Assembly: GCF_026283945.1 (NCBI RefSeq)
Contig: NZ_JAPDPC010000001.1
Location: forward strand, 930,001-994,000
DNA from: Dyella humicola
GTDB lineage: Bacteria; Pseudomonadota; Gammaproteobacteria; Xanthomonadales; Rhodanobacteraceae
Direction of reading: 5' to 3'
DNA: 64,000 nucleotides
Every line of letters begins with the position of its first letter. Within the stretch, counting starts at the first letter, position 1. Positions 30,765 through 38,256 of this stretch are shown piece by piece. The notes under the pieces are model-generated. The model was not told the DNA's origin. It worked only from the letters and a program-made list of their open reading frames with translations, and searched no databases. Position numbers and translations under genes: made by a program.

Positions 30765-31451
30765 ATGTCACAGGAATACTCCCGTAAGGCCGTCGTGCTC
30801 GTCTCCGGCGGCATGGACTCGGCCGTCACCATCGCCATCGCACGAGAGCAGGGGTATCAGGTGTACGCGCTGAGCGTCGCCTACGGGCAGCGTCACAGCG
30901 CCGAGCTGGAGGCTTCCGAGCGTGTCTCGCGCGCGCTTGGAGCGGTGGAACACAAAACCGTCCATGTGGACCTGCGCACCATCGGCGGTTCAGCCCTGAC
31001 CGCCGATATCGATGTCCCCCTGGATCAGATCGGTGATCAGGGCATTCCGGTCACCTATGTGCCCGCGCGCAACACCATCATGTTGTCGATCGCGCTGGGC
31101 TGGGCCGAGGTGCTTGGCTCCAACGACCTCTGGTGCGGCGTCAATGCGGTGGACTATTCCGGCTATCCGGATTGCCGCCCCGCCTTTATCGAAGCCTTCG
31201 AGCATCTCGCCAATGTGGCCACCAAGGCGGGCGTTGAAGGGGCGGGCATCAAGATTCACGCGCCGTTGATGCGCATGAGCAAGGCGGATATCGCACGGGA
31301 AGGTCAGCGCCTGGGGGTGGATTTCTCGATCACCGTCAGCTGCTATCAGGCCGATGCCGAGGGCCGTGCCTGCGGCCATTGCGACGCCTGCCGATTGCGC
31401 GCACAAGGCTTCATTTCGGCCGGTTTGCCCGACCCGACCCGCTATTTCTGA
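30765..31451 (+). CDS. queC: 7-cyano-7-deazaguanine synthase QueC
   Basis: ATP-dependent conversion of 7-carboxy-7-deazaguanine to preQ0, the step after QueE. 228 residues. The PP-loop [10 protein letters not shown] is near residue 11. The zinc site uses the cysteines of [19 protein letters not shown] near the C-terminus. It begins 142 bases after queE. I see no preQ1 riboswitch before it. Confidence 0.96.
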   Translation: MSQEYSRKAVVLVSGGMDSAVTIAIAREQGYQVYALSVAYGQRHSAELEASERVSRALGAVEHKTVHVDLRTIGGSALTADIDVPLDQIGDQGIPVTYVPARNTIMLSIALGWAEVLGSNDLWCGVNAVDYSGYPDCRPAFIEAFEHLANVATKAGVEGAGIKIHAPLMRMSKADIAREGQRLGVDFSITVSCYQADAEGRACGHCDACRLRAQGFISAGLPDPTRYF

Positions 31452-31461
31452 ACGCACTTGC

Positions 31462-31490
31462 TTGTGCCTTTGGCGCTAAGTCAATAAAAT
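31462..31490 (+). promoter_or_regulatory. Promoter for tRNA-Lys
   Basis: TTGTGC at 31462-31467, a 17-base spacer and TAAAAT at 31485-31490. The tRNA begins 21 bases after the -10 hexamer. Confidence 0.6.
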
Positions 31491-31511
31491 TCCGGGCTTG
31501 CCTTTGATGAT

Positions 31512-31587
31512 GGGCCGTTAGCTCAGTCGGTAGAGCAGTAGACTTTTAATCTATTGGTCCCGAGTTCGAATCTCGGACGGCCCACCA
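31512..31587 (+). tRNA. tRNA-Lys (anticodon TTT)
   Basis: 76 bases with encoded CCA (31585-31587). The acceptor stem GGGCCGT pairs with ACGGCCC at 31577-31583, followed by discriminator A. The D-arm has AGCTCAGTCGGTAGAGC, the anticodon loop CTTTTAA, and the T-loop GTTCGAATC. The anticodon TTT reads lysine codons AAA and AAG. Confidence 0.97.
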
Positions 31588-31597
31588 AAGCATTCAG

Positions 31598-31627
31598 AGA
31601 CCTGCGAAAACGCAGGTCTTTTTTTTT
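31598..31627 (+). terminator. Intrinsic terminator after tRNA-Lys
   Basis: AGACCTGCG, loop AAAA, CGCAGGTCT, then eight T residues. A perfect 9-bp stem followed by a T-run: a textbook rho-independent terminator. Confidence 0.93.
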
Positions 31628-31698
31628 GACTGCTATCTCGACTCGGCATAAGCGACGGGGCGTGAAGTGTCACGCCGGGGCGCGTTCGATTGGATGGA

Positions 31699-33135
31699 TC
31701 AACCCGCCTGACGCCAGGCCGCGGAAGGGCGGCCACGGTTGCTTGAGTGTCGCTCCATGGCAGGCATGCGAGGCAGGTCGAACCAGAACGTGCTGCCTTG
31801 TCCGGGCTCGGAGCGAAGGCCGATGCGCGTACCCAGCAATCGGGCGAGTCGCTCGGCGATGGCGAGTCCAAGGCCGTAGCCCCCGCGGCGCTCGTTTTCT
31901 GCGGTCTGCAGTTGCACGAACTCTTCAAAGATACGTTGCTGGTGGATGACGGCGATGCCGGGTCCGTTGTCACGCACTTCGATCCGGATCGCCTGGCCCC
32001 GACGCCGTGCGGCGATCAGCACGCGACCACCCGATGCATTGGCGATCGCGTTGCTGGCCAGTTGATAGAGCAGGCTGGCGGCAACGTCGGCGTCACCGTG
32101 CAGTCGATGCTGGCTACCCCGCCAGGCGAGCGTGACGTTTTGCAGCGCCGCTTCGTGATTAAGCGACGTGCGGTCCCGCATGAATAGTTCCGCGGCAGTG
32201 AACCCCACGGGCTTGACCGCAATCACGCCAGCGTCCAGCCGCGATATCTCCAGCAGCGCGTCCAGCAAGCGCGTCATCGACGAGATGCTTATACGCATCT
32301 GGTGAACCATGGATTGCTGCTCGCTGTCCGCACTGGCATCGAGGCCGCCGGCAAACAGCTCCAGTGCCTGCAGAGGCTGGCGGAAATGATGGCTGACGAG
32401 CGCGATGAATTGGGATTTGCTGCGGGTGGCGGCCTGGCTCTGACGCAGGCGATCCAACGCTTCGGTGGCGTTGTCGTGCTGGACCGCGCTCCAGTCGCGC
32501 TGCTGTTCCTCCTGCAATTCGGACAGGCGTTGCAAAGCCTGGTTCACGCGCGAGAACTCCGCGCTGCCCGGCTTGGTATCGGCAGCGGGACGTCGGGCAT
32601 TGATCAGGTCATGCAGCGCACCTTCGACGTGCGACAGAGGTTCAATCACGCGATTTCGTAGCGTCACGCGCGCCAACCATGCGAGGAGCATGACGCCGGC
32701 GCCGCAAAGGCTGCCGAGCAGCCACACCAAACCCTGTGCCCGATGCAGTGCGCGCGTGTCAATCTGCATGCTCAGCCAAGAGGATGCGCTGCCATGCTCG
32801 GCCAGCTCGCTTCGATAGATCACACCATCTGGCTTGAGCGCGGCGCCACTGCTCCAGAAACCACCGTCCGGGCCATGGAGTTCAACCCGCTGCAGCTGGT
32901 CCGCCTGGCCGTCCCGCAAGGCACGGTCGAGCGTTGCCTGCGGCGACGCGATGCCTTCGCTGCTCAGCTGGTTGGCAAGGCGTTGCAAGCGCAAGGTGAC
33001 GGCCGCATCGGCGCGTTCGCCGAGGTTGTGCGTTTGCTGGATGCACAGGGCCAGAACGAGTGCCAGCGCGGCGATCGCGCTCGGCATGATGGCATCGATG
33101 AACAGGCGGGACAGCAGGTGAGCACGCTGCTCCAT
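31699..33135 (-). CDS. Membrane sensor histidine kinase
   Basis: 478 residues. TM1 is about residues 11-32 and TM2 about 135-158, bracketing a periplasmic domain of roughly 100 residues. A coiled region and a dimerisation helix follow with the phospho-acceptor in ALVSHHFRQPLQALEL (H249 by alignment). The ATPase domain shows YQLASNAIANAS (N box), VRDNGPGI (G1) and GGYGLGLAIAERLA (G2). The H box reads HHFRQP rather than the common HE-R-T/S-P. There is no receiver domain. A periplasmic binding protein and a NarL-type regulator nearby could form a circuit with it; that is inference. Confidence 0.9.
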   Translation of the reverse strand: MEQRAHLLSRLFIDAIMPSAIAALALVLALCIQQTHNLGERADAAVTLRLQRLANQLSSEGIASPQATLDRALRDGQADQLQRVELHGPDGGFWSSGAALKPDGVIYRSELAEHGSASSWLSMQIDTRALHRAQGLVWLLGSLCGAGVMLLAWLARVTLRNRVIEPLSHVEGALHDLINARRPAADTKPGSAEFSRVNQALQRLSELQEEQQRDWSAVQHDNATEALDRLRQSQAATRSKSQFIALVSHHFRQPLQALELFAGGLDASADSEQQSMVHQMRISISSMTRLLDALLEISRLDAGVIAVKPVGFTAAELFMRDRTSLNHEAALQNVTLAWRGSQHRLHGDADVAASLLYQLASNAIANASGGRVLIAARRRGQAIRIEVRDNGPGIAVIHQQRIFEEFVQLQTAENERRGGYGLGLAIAERLARLLGTRIGLRSEPGQGSTFWFDLPRMPAMERHSSNRGRPSAAWRQAG

Positions 33136-33520
33136 GGGTCAGGCCCCCACCAGTGGTCGGCTCGAACGAAGCGGCGCGAGGCACGGCTCGGGAGTCCGTT
33201 GACGGTGCATGACGTGAGCCGGTTGCATGATGGTTGACCCGCGGCAGGAGACCAACGGAAACGAACATCCTGGACAGGCCCCGATCGGGACCACCCTGCA
33301 TGAGACTCTAAAGAATCCGATGAGACCCGGCGATACACATTTCGTTCTAGCGCGAGGTGCCATAGGGCAAACGGTCTATCCGCAAGTCCTGCGAGTTTTG
33401 CTGGCGCGCAGGTGGGAAGGCGGAGCGCTAACGGTCCAGCCGAGCCTGGTGGCATGACGCGGAAACGATTTGGCGGTACCTTGCAAACCCGCAGGGCCCG
33501 TCGGCCCCATGGAGATCGTC
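33136..33520. other. Intergenic gap between the kinase gene and the DUF3617 gene
   Basis: 385 bases between divergent genes. It should hold promoters for both, but I could not identify a convincing hexamer pair. No RNA-like hairpin or repeat stood out. Confidence 0.6.
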
Positions 33521-34039
33521 ATGTCCGCTCGCTTTCGCTTCCTGCTCGCGCTTTCGTTGATCAGTGTCACTACCGTGGTCGTTGCCCAGGACATCCCCGC
33601 CAACATGCCCAAGCGTAAGCCCGGGTTGTGGGAAATGCAGACCACCGGCATGGGCGGGCACCAGCAGACCATGAAGCTGTGCCTCGACGCGGATACCGAT
33701 CAGGCCATGTACAAGATGGGTACGCAGATGAGCGGCCAGAAATGCAGCAAGTTCAACATCGACGTGAAGGGAAATTCCGTGGTGTCTGACGCGGTCTGCA
33801 AGGTGGATGGCCCCAACGGCCCCATGAGCGTGACCAGCCACAGCGAGACCAAGTTCGATGGCGACGCCTCGTATCACACCGAAGGCCACGTTAGCTACGA
33901 TCCGGCCCCCGCAGGCATGGGTCAGATGGCGGTAAGCAGCACCGGGCGCTGGGTGGGGCCATGCGCGGCGGGCCAGAAGCCTGGCGACATGATCATGTCC
34001 AACGGGCAGAGCATGAACATCAAGGATATGCATCCCTGA
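33521..34039 (+). CDS. Periplasmic DUF3617 protein
   Basis: 172 residues from the ATG at 33521 with GGAG at 33511-33514; an ATG at 33509 is an alternative. A signal peptide ends at TVVVAQ near residue 24. Typical DUF3617 features are KRKPGLWEMQTT after the signal and pairs of cysteines (KLCLD, QKCSK, AVCKV, GPCAAG). The family is widespread in proteobacteria and has no known function. It is transcribed opposite to both neighbours. Confidence 0.88.
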   Translation: MSARFRFLLALSLISVTTVVVAQDIPANMPKRKPGLWEMQTTGMGGHQQTMKLCLDADTDQAMYKMGTQMSGQKCSKFNIDVKGNSVVSDAVCKVDGPNGPMSVTSHSETKFDGDASYHTEGHVSYDPAPAGMGQMAVSSTGRWVGPCAAGQKPGDMIMSNGQSMNIKDMHP

Positions 34040-34048
34040 GGCAGGCCT

Positions 34049-34074
34049 CACGAGCGTCGGCAAAGGCGCTCGTG
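34049..34074. terminator. Hairpin between convergent genes
   Basis: CACGAGCG (34049-34056), a 10-base loop and CGCTCGTG (34067-34074), located between the DUF3617 stop and the stop of the minus-strand binding-protein gene. It has no T-run, so bidirectional termination is only a possibility. Confidence 0.5.
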
Positions 34075-34114
34075 GCCGTTTGGCGTTGTCTGGTCAAGAG
34101 ACGCCCGGCCGGCT

Positions 34115-35182
34115 CTAGGGAGACGGTGGCTGCATGAGCTGGTGTATCAGCGCCTCGTGCTCGGCATCGATTTTTCGCACACGGGCCTGCATGGCCGCAT
34201 CGCTTACCCATTGGGCACTGTAGACACGACGCTTGTCGAGGTTGAACTCGATGTCTGCAAAAGGCACCAGCGTTTCATTGCCGGCAGGTGAGAAGCCGCT
34301 GAAGTCGCTGATGAGTTGCAACTTGGCCAATTCTGCCGTGGCGTTCTTGCCCTTTCCATAGGACGTGAACGCGGCCGCGACCCGGTGGCGCAATTCCGAC
34401 GGCAGGTCGGTGCGAATCACGATGACGGAATTCGGAATCAGGCTGGACGTCCACAGCACGCGCAGCCGGTCATATTGATCGGGAAAGCGCTTGGCAAAGC
34501 GCTCCAGGTCGGAGGTGCTGTTGGTGGCTACATCGACCTCCTTGTTCGCTACCGCCAGGGCGTTGTTTTGGTGGTTATCCACGGAAACGCTTGCAAAAAA
34601 AGTATCCGAGTCGAGCCGGCGGTTGGCGAACACTTCGGTCTCCGGCACCAGGTAGCCCGAAACCGACAGCACTTCGCCTCGCGCATAGCGCAGGCGGCCC
34701 CGCTGGCGAAACATGTCGTCGAGGCTGTGCAGCGGTGAGTCCTTTTCGACCAGCATGACGGCGAAATAGCCTCGCGGACCATGGCTGCGCGTGAGCTGAG
34801 CGATCACCTGCATGCGGTCGCGGGTGACTGCCTCGAGCGCCAGCCGGCCAGACACGAAGGCAAAGTCGACACGTTCGTCCGACATCGCCTGGGCTAGCCC
34901 TTCGTAGGTACTGACCGAGAGGCTGCGCACCGGCAGGCGCAATGTGCGGCTGAGGTCATCCAGCATGGGGCGCCATGCTTCCAGCGATTCGGAGGGCCCG
35001 CCCATCGGCAGGATGCCGAAGGTCAGCGCCCGGATATGGGTGTTGCCCGCGCCTCCGGGATCGGCTGACGCCGCCCGCGGGCCGAGCATGACGCAGGCGA
35101 GCAAACTGCCCAGGACCAGGCGGACTCGCAGGCCTGCCCAGATCGAGTTTCGCCTGTGGCTTGAAATCCACCCCTTCAGCAA
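34115..35182 (-). CDS. Orphan PhnD-like periplasmic binding protein
   Basis: 355 residues from a TTG at 35182, supported by a GGGGGAG-type site (35191-35197, complement) 8 bases upstream. A signal peptide ends at PRAASA near residue 40. The rest matches the phosphate/phosphite/phosphonate-binding fold: LTFGILPMGGPSES, MSDERVDFAFVSG, RYARGEVLSVSGYLVPE, NKEVDVATNSTSDLERF and IVIRTDLPSELRHRVAAAF. No ATPase or permease gene accompanies it, so it is more likely a sensory partner than a transporter subunit. The ligand is unknown. The last conserved blocks are present, so it looks intact. Confidence 0.85.
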   Translation of the reverse strand: MLKGWISSHRRNSIWAGLRVRLVLGSLLACVMLGPRAASADPGGAGNTHIRALTFGILPMGGPSESLEAWRPMLDDLSRTLRLPVRSLSVSTYEGLAQAMSDERVDFAFVSGRLALEAVTRDRMQVIAQLTRSHGPRGYFAVMLVEKDSPLHSLDDMFRQRGRLRYARGEVLSVSGYLVPETEVFANRRLDSDTFFASVSVDNHQNNALAVANKEVDVATNSTSDLERFAKRFPDQYDRLRVLWTSSLIPNSVIVIRTDLPSELRHRVAAAFTSYGKGKNATAELAKLQLISDFSGFSPAGNETLVPFADIEFNLDKRRVYSAQWVSDAAMQARVRKIDAEHEALIHQLMQPPSP

Positions 35183-35460
35183 CGCGGTATCTCCCCCGGG
35201 GACCGACGGATGCCTCTAGCCGGAAAACGACGAGGCGGCACGCCATGCCTCTGCTCGCCGCAGCATACGCTGCTGCCGTCAGCGACAGGTGAAAGGCTTC
35301 GGCGCCTGTCTAAAGTCTGCGGGTGGCCTACGCCGGGATCTGTTTGAGCGCCAGCCGAGCTAGAACCACGGTGTGTACGTCCGCACGCATCCGAATGATG
35401 ACGCCGGATGGGGGGTAAATAAGCCTCAACGCGGCCTGCGTGGAGCCTCTGGACAGACTC
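35183..35460. other. Intergenic gap between binding protein and response regulator
   Basis: 278 bases between two minus-strand genes. The region is long for co-transcribed genes, so a separate promoter for the binding protein is likely. I see no clear motif. Confidence 0.55.
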
Positions 35461-36150
35461 TCAGATACCGCTGATGCGCCTTGAAGCCACAACGGCCTCG
35501 ACCCGGTTGCGCACATTGAGCGCGCGGAAGATGGCGGCGAGATGAATCTTTACCGTGCCTTCGCTAATGCCCAGATCGCGGGCGATGAGCTTGTTTGGCT
35601 TGCCCTGCGAAAGCAGGCGCAGCACGTCGATCTGACGTTCCGTAAGCAGTTTGCGCAGGCGTTCTTCCAGCGAATCCTGGCTGGGCGACTGTGCATGCGA
35701 CGTGGGGGAGGGCATGGGCATCGGGGCGGCTCCCGCACCGTTGCCGCGCTCCTGCAAAAGCAAGGGAGGCACATAGACGCCGCCGGATAGCACCAGCCGC
35801 ACCGCCGACAACATCACGTCCGGCGAATAGGCCTTGGGAATGAAACCCTGCACGCCCATGGCGAGCAGGTCTCGCATCAAGCCTGGATCCTCCGAGCCGG
35901 ACAGCACGATCACGGGCACATCGGGAAGCTTCTCGACCACTTCGGCGAGATGCTCGCTGCCCTGTACGCCAGGCATGGCGAGGTCGACCAAGGCCAGCTC
36001 CAGCGAGGAGGCGTTGGGTGCGTGAATCGCCTCCCGCAATTCGGCCATGTCCATGGCGATGACGAACTCGGTGTCAGGGCCAAGCTCAGCCAACTTCAGC
36101 TTGACCCCTTCGACGATAAGCCGATGGTCGTCCGCAATCAGTATGCGCAT
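35461..36150 (-). CDS. NarL/LuxR-type response regulator
   Basis: 229 residues from the ATG at 36150, giving MRILIADDHRLIVEG; an upstream start at 36219 would precede this canonical beginning. The receiver domain has the acidic pair DD near residue 7, the phospho-acceptor in LALVDLAMPG near residue 55, and the lysine in GFIPKAYS. A linker rich in Pro/Ser/Met leads to the DNA-binding domain LTERQIDVLRLLSQG, KLIARDLGISEGTVKIHLAAIF. The partner kinase may be one of the two kinases nearby. Confidence 0.92.
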   Translation of the reverse strand: MRILIADDHRLIVEGVKLKLAELGPDTEFVIAMDMAELREAIHAPNASSLELALVDLAMPGVQGSEHLAEVVEKLPDVPVIVLSGSEDPGLMRDLLAMGVQGFIPKAYSPDVMLSAVRLVLSGGVYVPPLLLQERGNGAGAAPMPMPSPTSHAQSPSQDSLEERLRKLLTERQIDVLRLLSQGKPNKLIARDLGISEGTVKIHLAAIFRALNVRNRVEAVVASRRISGI

Positions 36151-36513
36151 GTCATTCCCCGTGACGGCACGCGGAGATCCGATCGCCGTATGCCCGCTTG
36201 TAGCAACATAGTCCCACACCGCCTGCGCGGCAACCTCGGGACGCCTACGAATGGCCTAGTCTCAAGGTGATATGGCTGCCTTGCGGGGCACTCGGGAGAA
36301 TCGATTCACTGCGATGGGGGAGTCGCTATGTGTAGCGTGTATCAGGTGGGGCAGCGACGACGCCATCATGGCGCGTGCGATGCCTCCAGGGGCAAGCATG
36401 TTCGTGAAAACCTGGATACGCCGATGCCAATATCTCTAGCAGTCATGATCGCCGGCGCTGCACGGTGATGACGTGAAGCCTTTTCTGCCTGCTTACAGGT
36501 TGCCCTAGCCGTC
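36151..36513. other. Intergenic gap upstream of the TssL-TssM fusion gene
   Basis: 363 bases between divergent genes. A 41-codon frame at 36314-36439 is present but has no good support. No clear promoter or ribosome-binding site precedes the ATG at 36514. Confidence 0.55.
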
Positions 36514-38226
36514 ATGCGGTTGCTGGACTATTTTTCGCCGCTGTTCGCCTACGGCCTGGTCGTCGATGAGCAGGCAGCGGCCCAGACCGCCCCAAGTGAA
36601 CTTGCGCCGCTCAATGCGCGGGCGCGGGAGTTGATCGATCAGGCCCGCAAATTGGCACTCGCCAACGGCAAGTCGATGCAGGAAGTCGAGCTTGCGGGCT
36701 TTGCCGTGGTGGCCTGGTTCGACGAGATCATCGTGCGCCATGAAGCCAAGCGGGATCAGCCCAGTCCGTTGCAGCTGACGCTGTTCCACACGAGTGATGC
36801 CTCCAGTGAATTCTTCGAGCATCTTGCACGGTTGGACAGCCGGGCCGAGGAGGTGCGCGAGGTCTACTGCACGGCGCTGCTGCTCGGCTTTGTTGGCCAG
36901 TATTACTACGAGAAGGGTGACGGCGGTGAGCTGGGCCGGATCAAGTCGGTCTATTGCCGCCCCTACGCGGCAACTGCCGCGGTACTCCAGGCGCTGCAGC
37001 GGGAGTCGATCACGCCACAGCCCTACCTCACGCCGGATTCACCGGCACGGCGAAAGCCGGGGCCATGGGCGGGCAGGCGACCGGCCTTGTTCGTGGCGCT
37101 TGGTGTGGTCTTGCTGGTGCTGGTGGCCTTTGTCGCCCCCGTCTTCAGTAGCGCGATGTCGGCACAGGCCTGGTATTTGGCGGGTATCCTGGTGGTTATC
37201 GCTGGCATGCTTGGATGGGCAGGATCGCTGGCGTGGCATTGGCTGGCCTTCACGCGAGCGTCTGCCGATCCGCATGCCAGATGGGACATCCGCAGCGTCA
37301 GGACAGCGCTCAAGGATGCCGTACGCCGCGTGCGTGGCGCGATACTTCACCCCTTACGGCGCCGTGGCAAATGGCGGCAGCTGTCTCGTCATCCCTGGCT
37401 GGTGTTTCTTGGCGACAACGGCGCGAACGTACGCGGGCTGCTACAGGCGGCTGCCCAGTCATCTCACGGACGACTGCTGCCGGGTGATGGTGTATCGACG
37501 AGCGGGCACTGGTGGCTGTTTCGATCCCTGGTAGCCATCGAAATGGACCCGCGCCTGGCCCAGGCCCGCGAAGACACCCAGGCTGCGGACCTGCTCTGGT
37601 CCGAGGCGTTGACGCGCCTGTCGCGCGAACGGCGCAAGTTGCCACTCGATGGTGTCGTGCTTGGCGTTGCCGCGCAAAGCTTGCTCGGGCCGGGTGCCGA
37701 CATCAAGGCCACCGCCGCGAGGTTGCGCAGGATGGCAAATGAGGCCACCCAGCGCCTGCACCTTCAGCTCCCGCTGTATGTCGTGGTGACAGGCATGGAC
37801 GTGCTGCCCGGGCATGCCTCATTCAAAGCCGCGTTGCCCCCGGCGGTATTTCGTAAAGTGTTGGGTTGGCGGAGATCCGAGGCATCCTCCGCAGGCGAGT
37901 CATCTGGCCGTATGGATGGCCATTTCGACGATACCTTCGAGCGTATGCGGATGATCGGCTTGGCGGCGCTTGCCAAGCAGCGAGAGCCACATGGGCGTCG
38001 CGAGATTTTCGAGTTCCGCCAATCATTGTCCGATCTGCAGTATGGCTTGCATGCCTTCATTGATCAGCTGATGGCAGAGGATCCCGCTGGCCAGCACGCG
38101 TTACGTTGGTGTGGGCTTTACTTCACGGGCGTGTCGCGGGGCGACTCGACGGGCGGCGAATTCGTGGAAGACCTGTTCAACCGCTTTCTGCCGGGTGACC
38201 GCTTGCTGGCGCGCAGGACCGCTTGA
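36514..38226 (+). CDS. DotU/TssL-IcmF/TssM fusion protein (orphan type VI/IVb-like membrane protein)
   Basis: 570 residues. Residues 1-170 match the cytoplasmic DotU/TssL domain (VVAWFDEIIVRHEA, FFEHLARL, YCTALLLGFVGQYYYEKG). Two helices follow at about 190-212 and 218-242. Residues 290-570 resemble the cytoplasmic part of IcmF/TssM: HPWLVFLGDNGANVRGLL sits where the Walker A loop should be but lacks the GKT/S, GHWWLFRSL where the DWWF segment sits, then LPLDGVVLGV, LPLYVVVTGMDVLPGHASF and LRWCGLYFTGVSRG. It ends there, without the third helix and periplasmic half of TssM (normally about 1100-1300 residues). There are no other tss genes here. It may be a reduced or repurposed scaffold. The domain calls come from motif reading only. 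Confidence 0.8.
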   Translation: MRLLDYFSPLFAYGLVVDEQAAAQTAPSELAPLNARARELIDQARKLALANGKSMQEVELAGFAVVAWFDEIIVRHEAKRDQPSPLQLTLFHTSDASSEFFEHLARLDSRAEEVREVYCTALLLGFVGQYYYEKGDGGELGRIKSVYCRPYAATAAVLQALQRESITPQPYLTPDSPARRKPGPWAGRRPALFVALGVVLLVLVAFVAPVFSSAMSAQAWYLAGILVVIAGMLGWAGSLAWHWLAFTRASADPHARWDIRSVRTALKDAVRRVRGAILHPLRRRGKWRQLSRHPWLVFLGDNGANVRGLLQAAAQSSHGRLLPGDGVSTSGHWWLFRSLVAIEMDPRLAQAREDTQAADLLWSEALTRLSRERRKLPLDGVVLGVAAQSLLGPGADIKATAARLRRMANEATQRLHLQLPLYVVVTGMDVLPGHASFKAALPPAVFRKVLGWRRSEASSAGESSGRMDGHFDDTFERMRMIGLAALAKQREPHGRREIFEFRQSLSDLQYGLHAFIDQLMAEDPAGQHALRWCGLYFTGVSRGDSTGGEFVEDLFNRFLPGDRLLARRTA

Positions 38227-38256
38227 GGCCAAGTGCTGCGTCGTCAGGTCCGTGGC

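Noticed and set aside
36314-36439. 41-codon frame upstream of the DotU-IcmF fusion
   Set aside because: The coding potential is weak and I recognise no domain. It could be a leader peptide, but nothing supports that.
36514-38226. Complete type VI secretion cluster
   Set aside because: Only this fusion is present; there is no tssB, tssC, tssK, hcp, vgrG or clpV, and the chaperone at 876-3458 is ClpB by its motifs and length, not ClpV.
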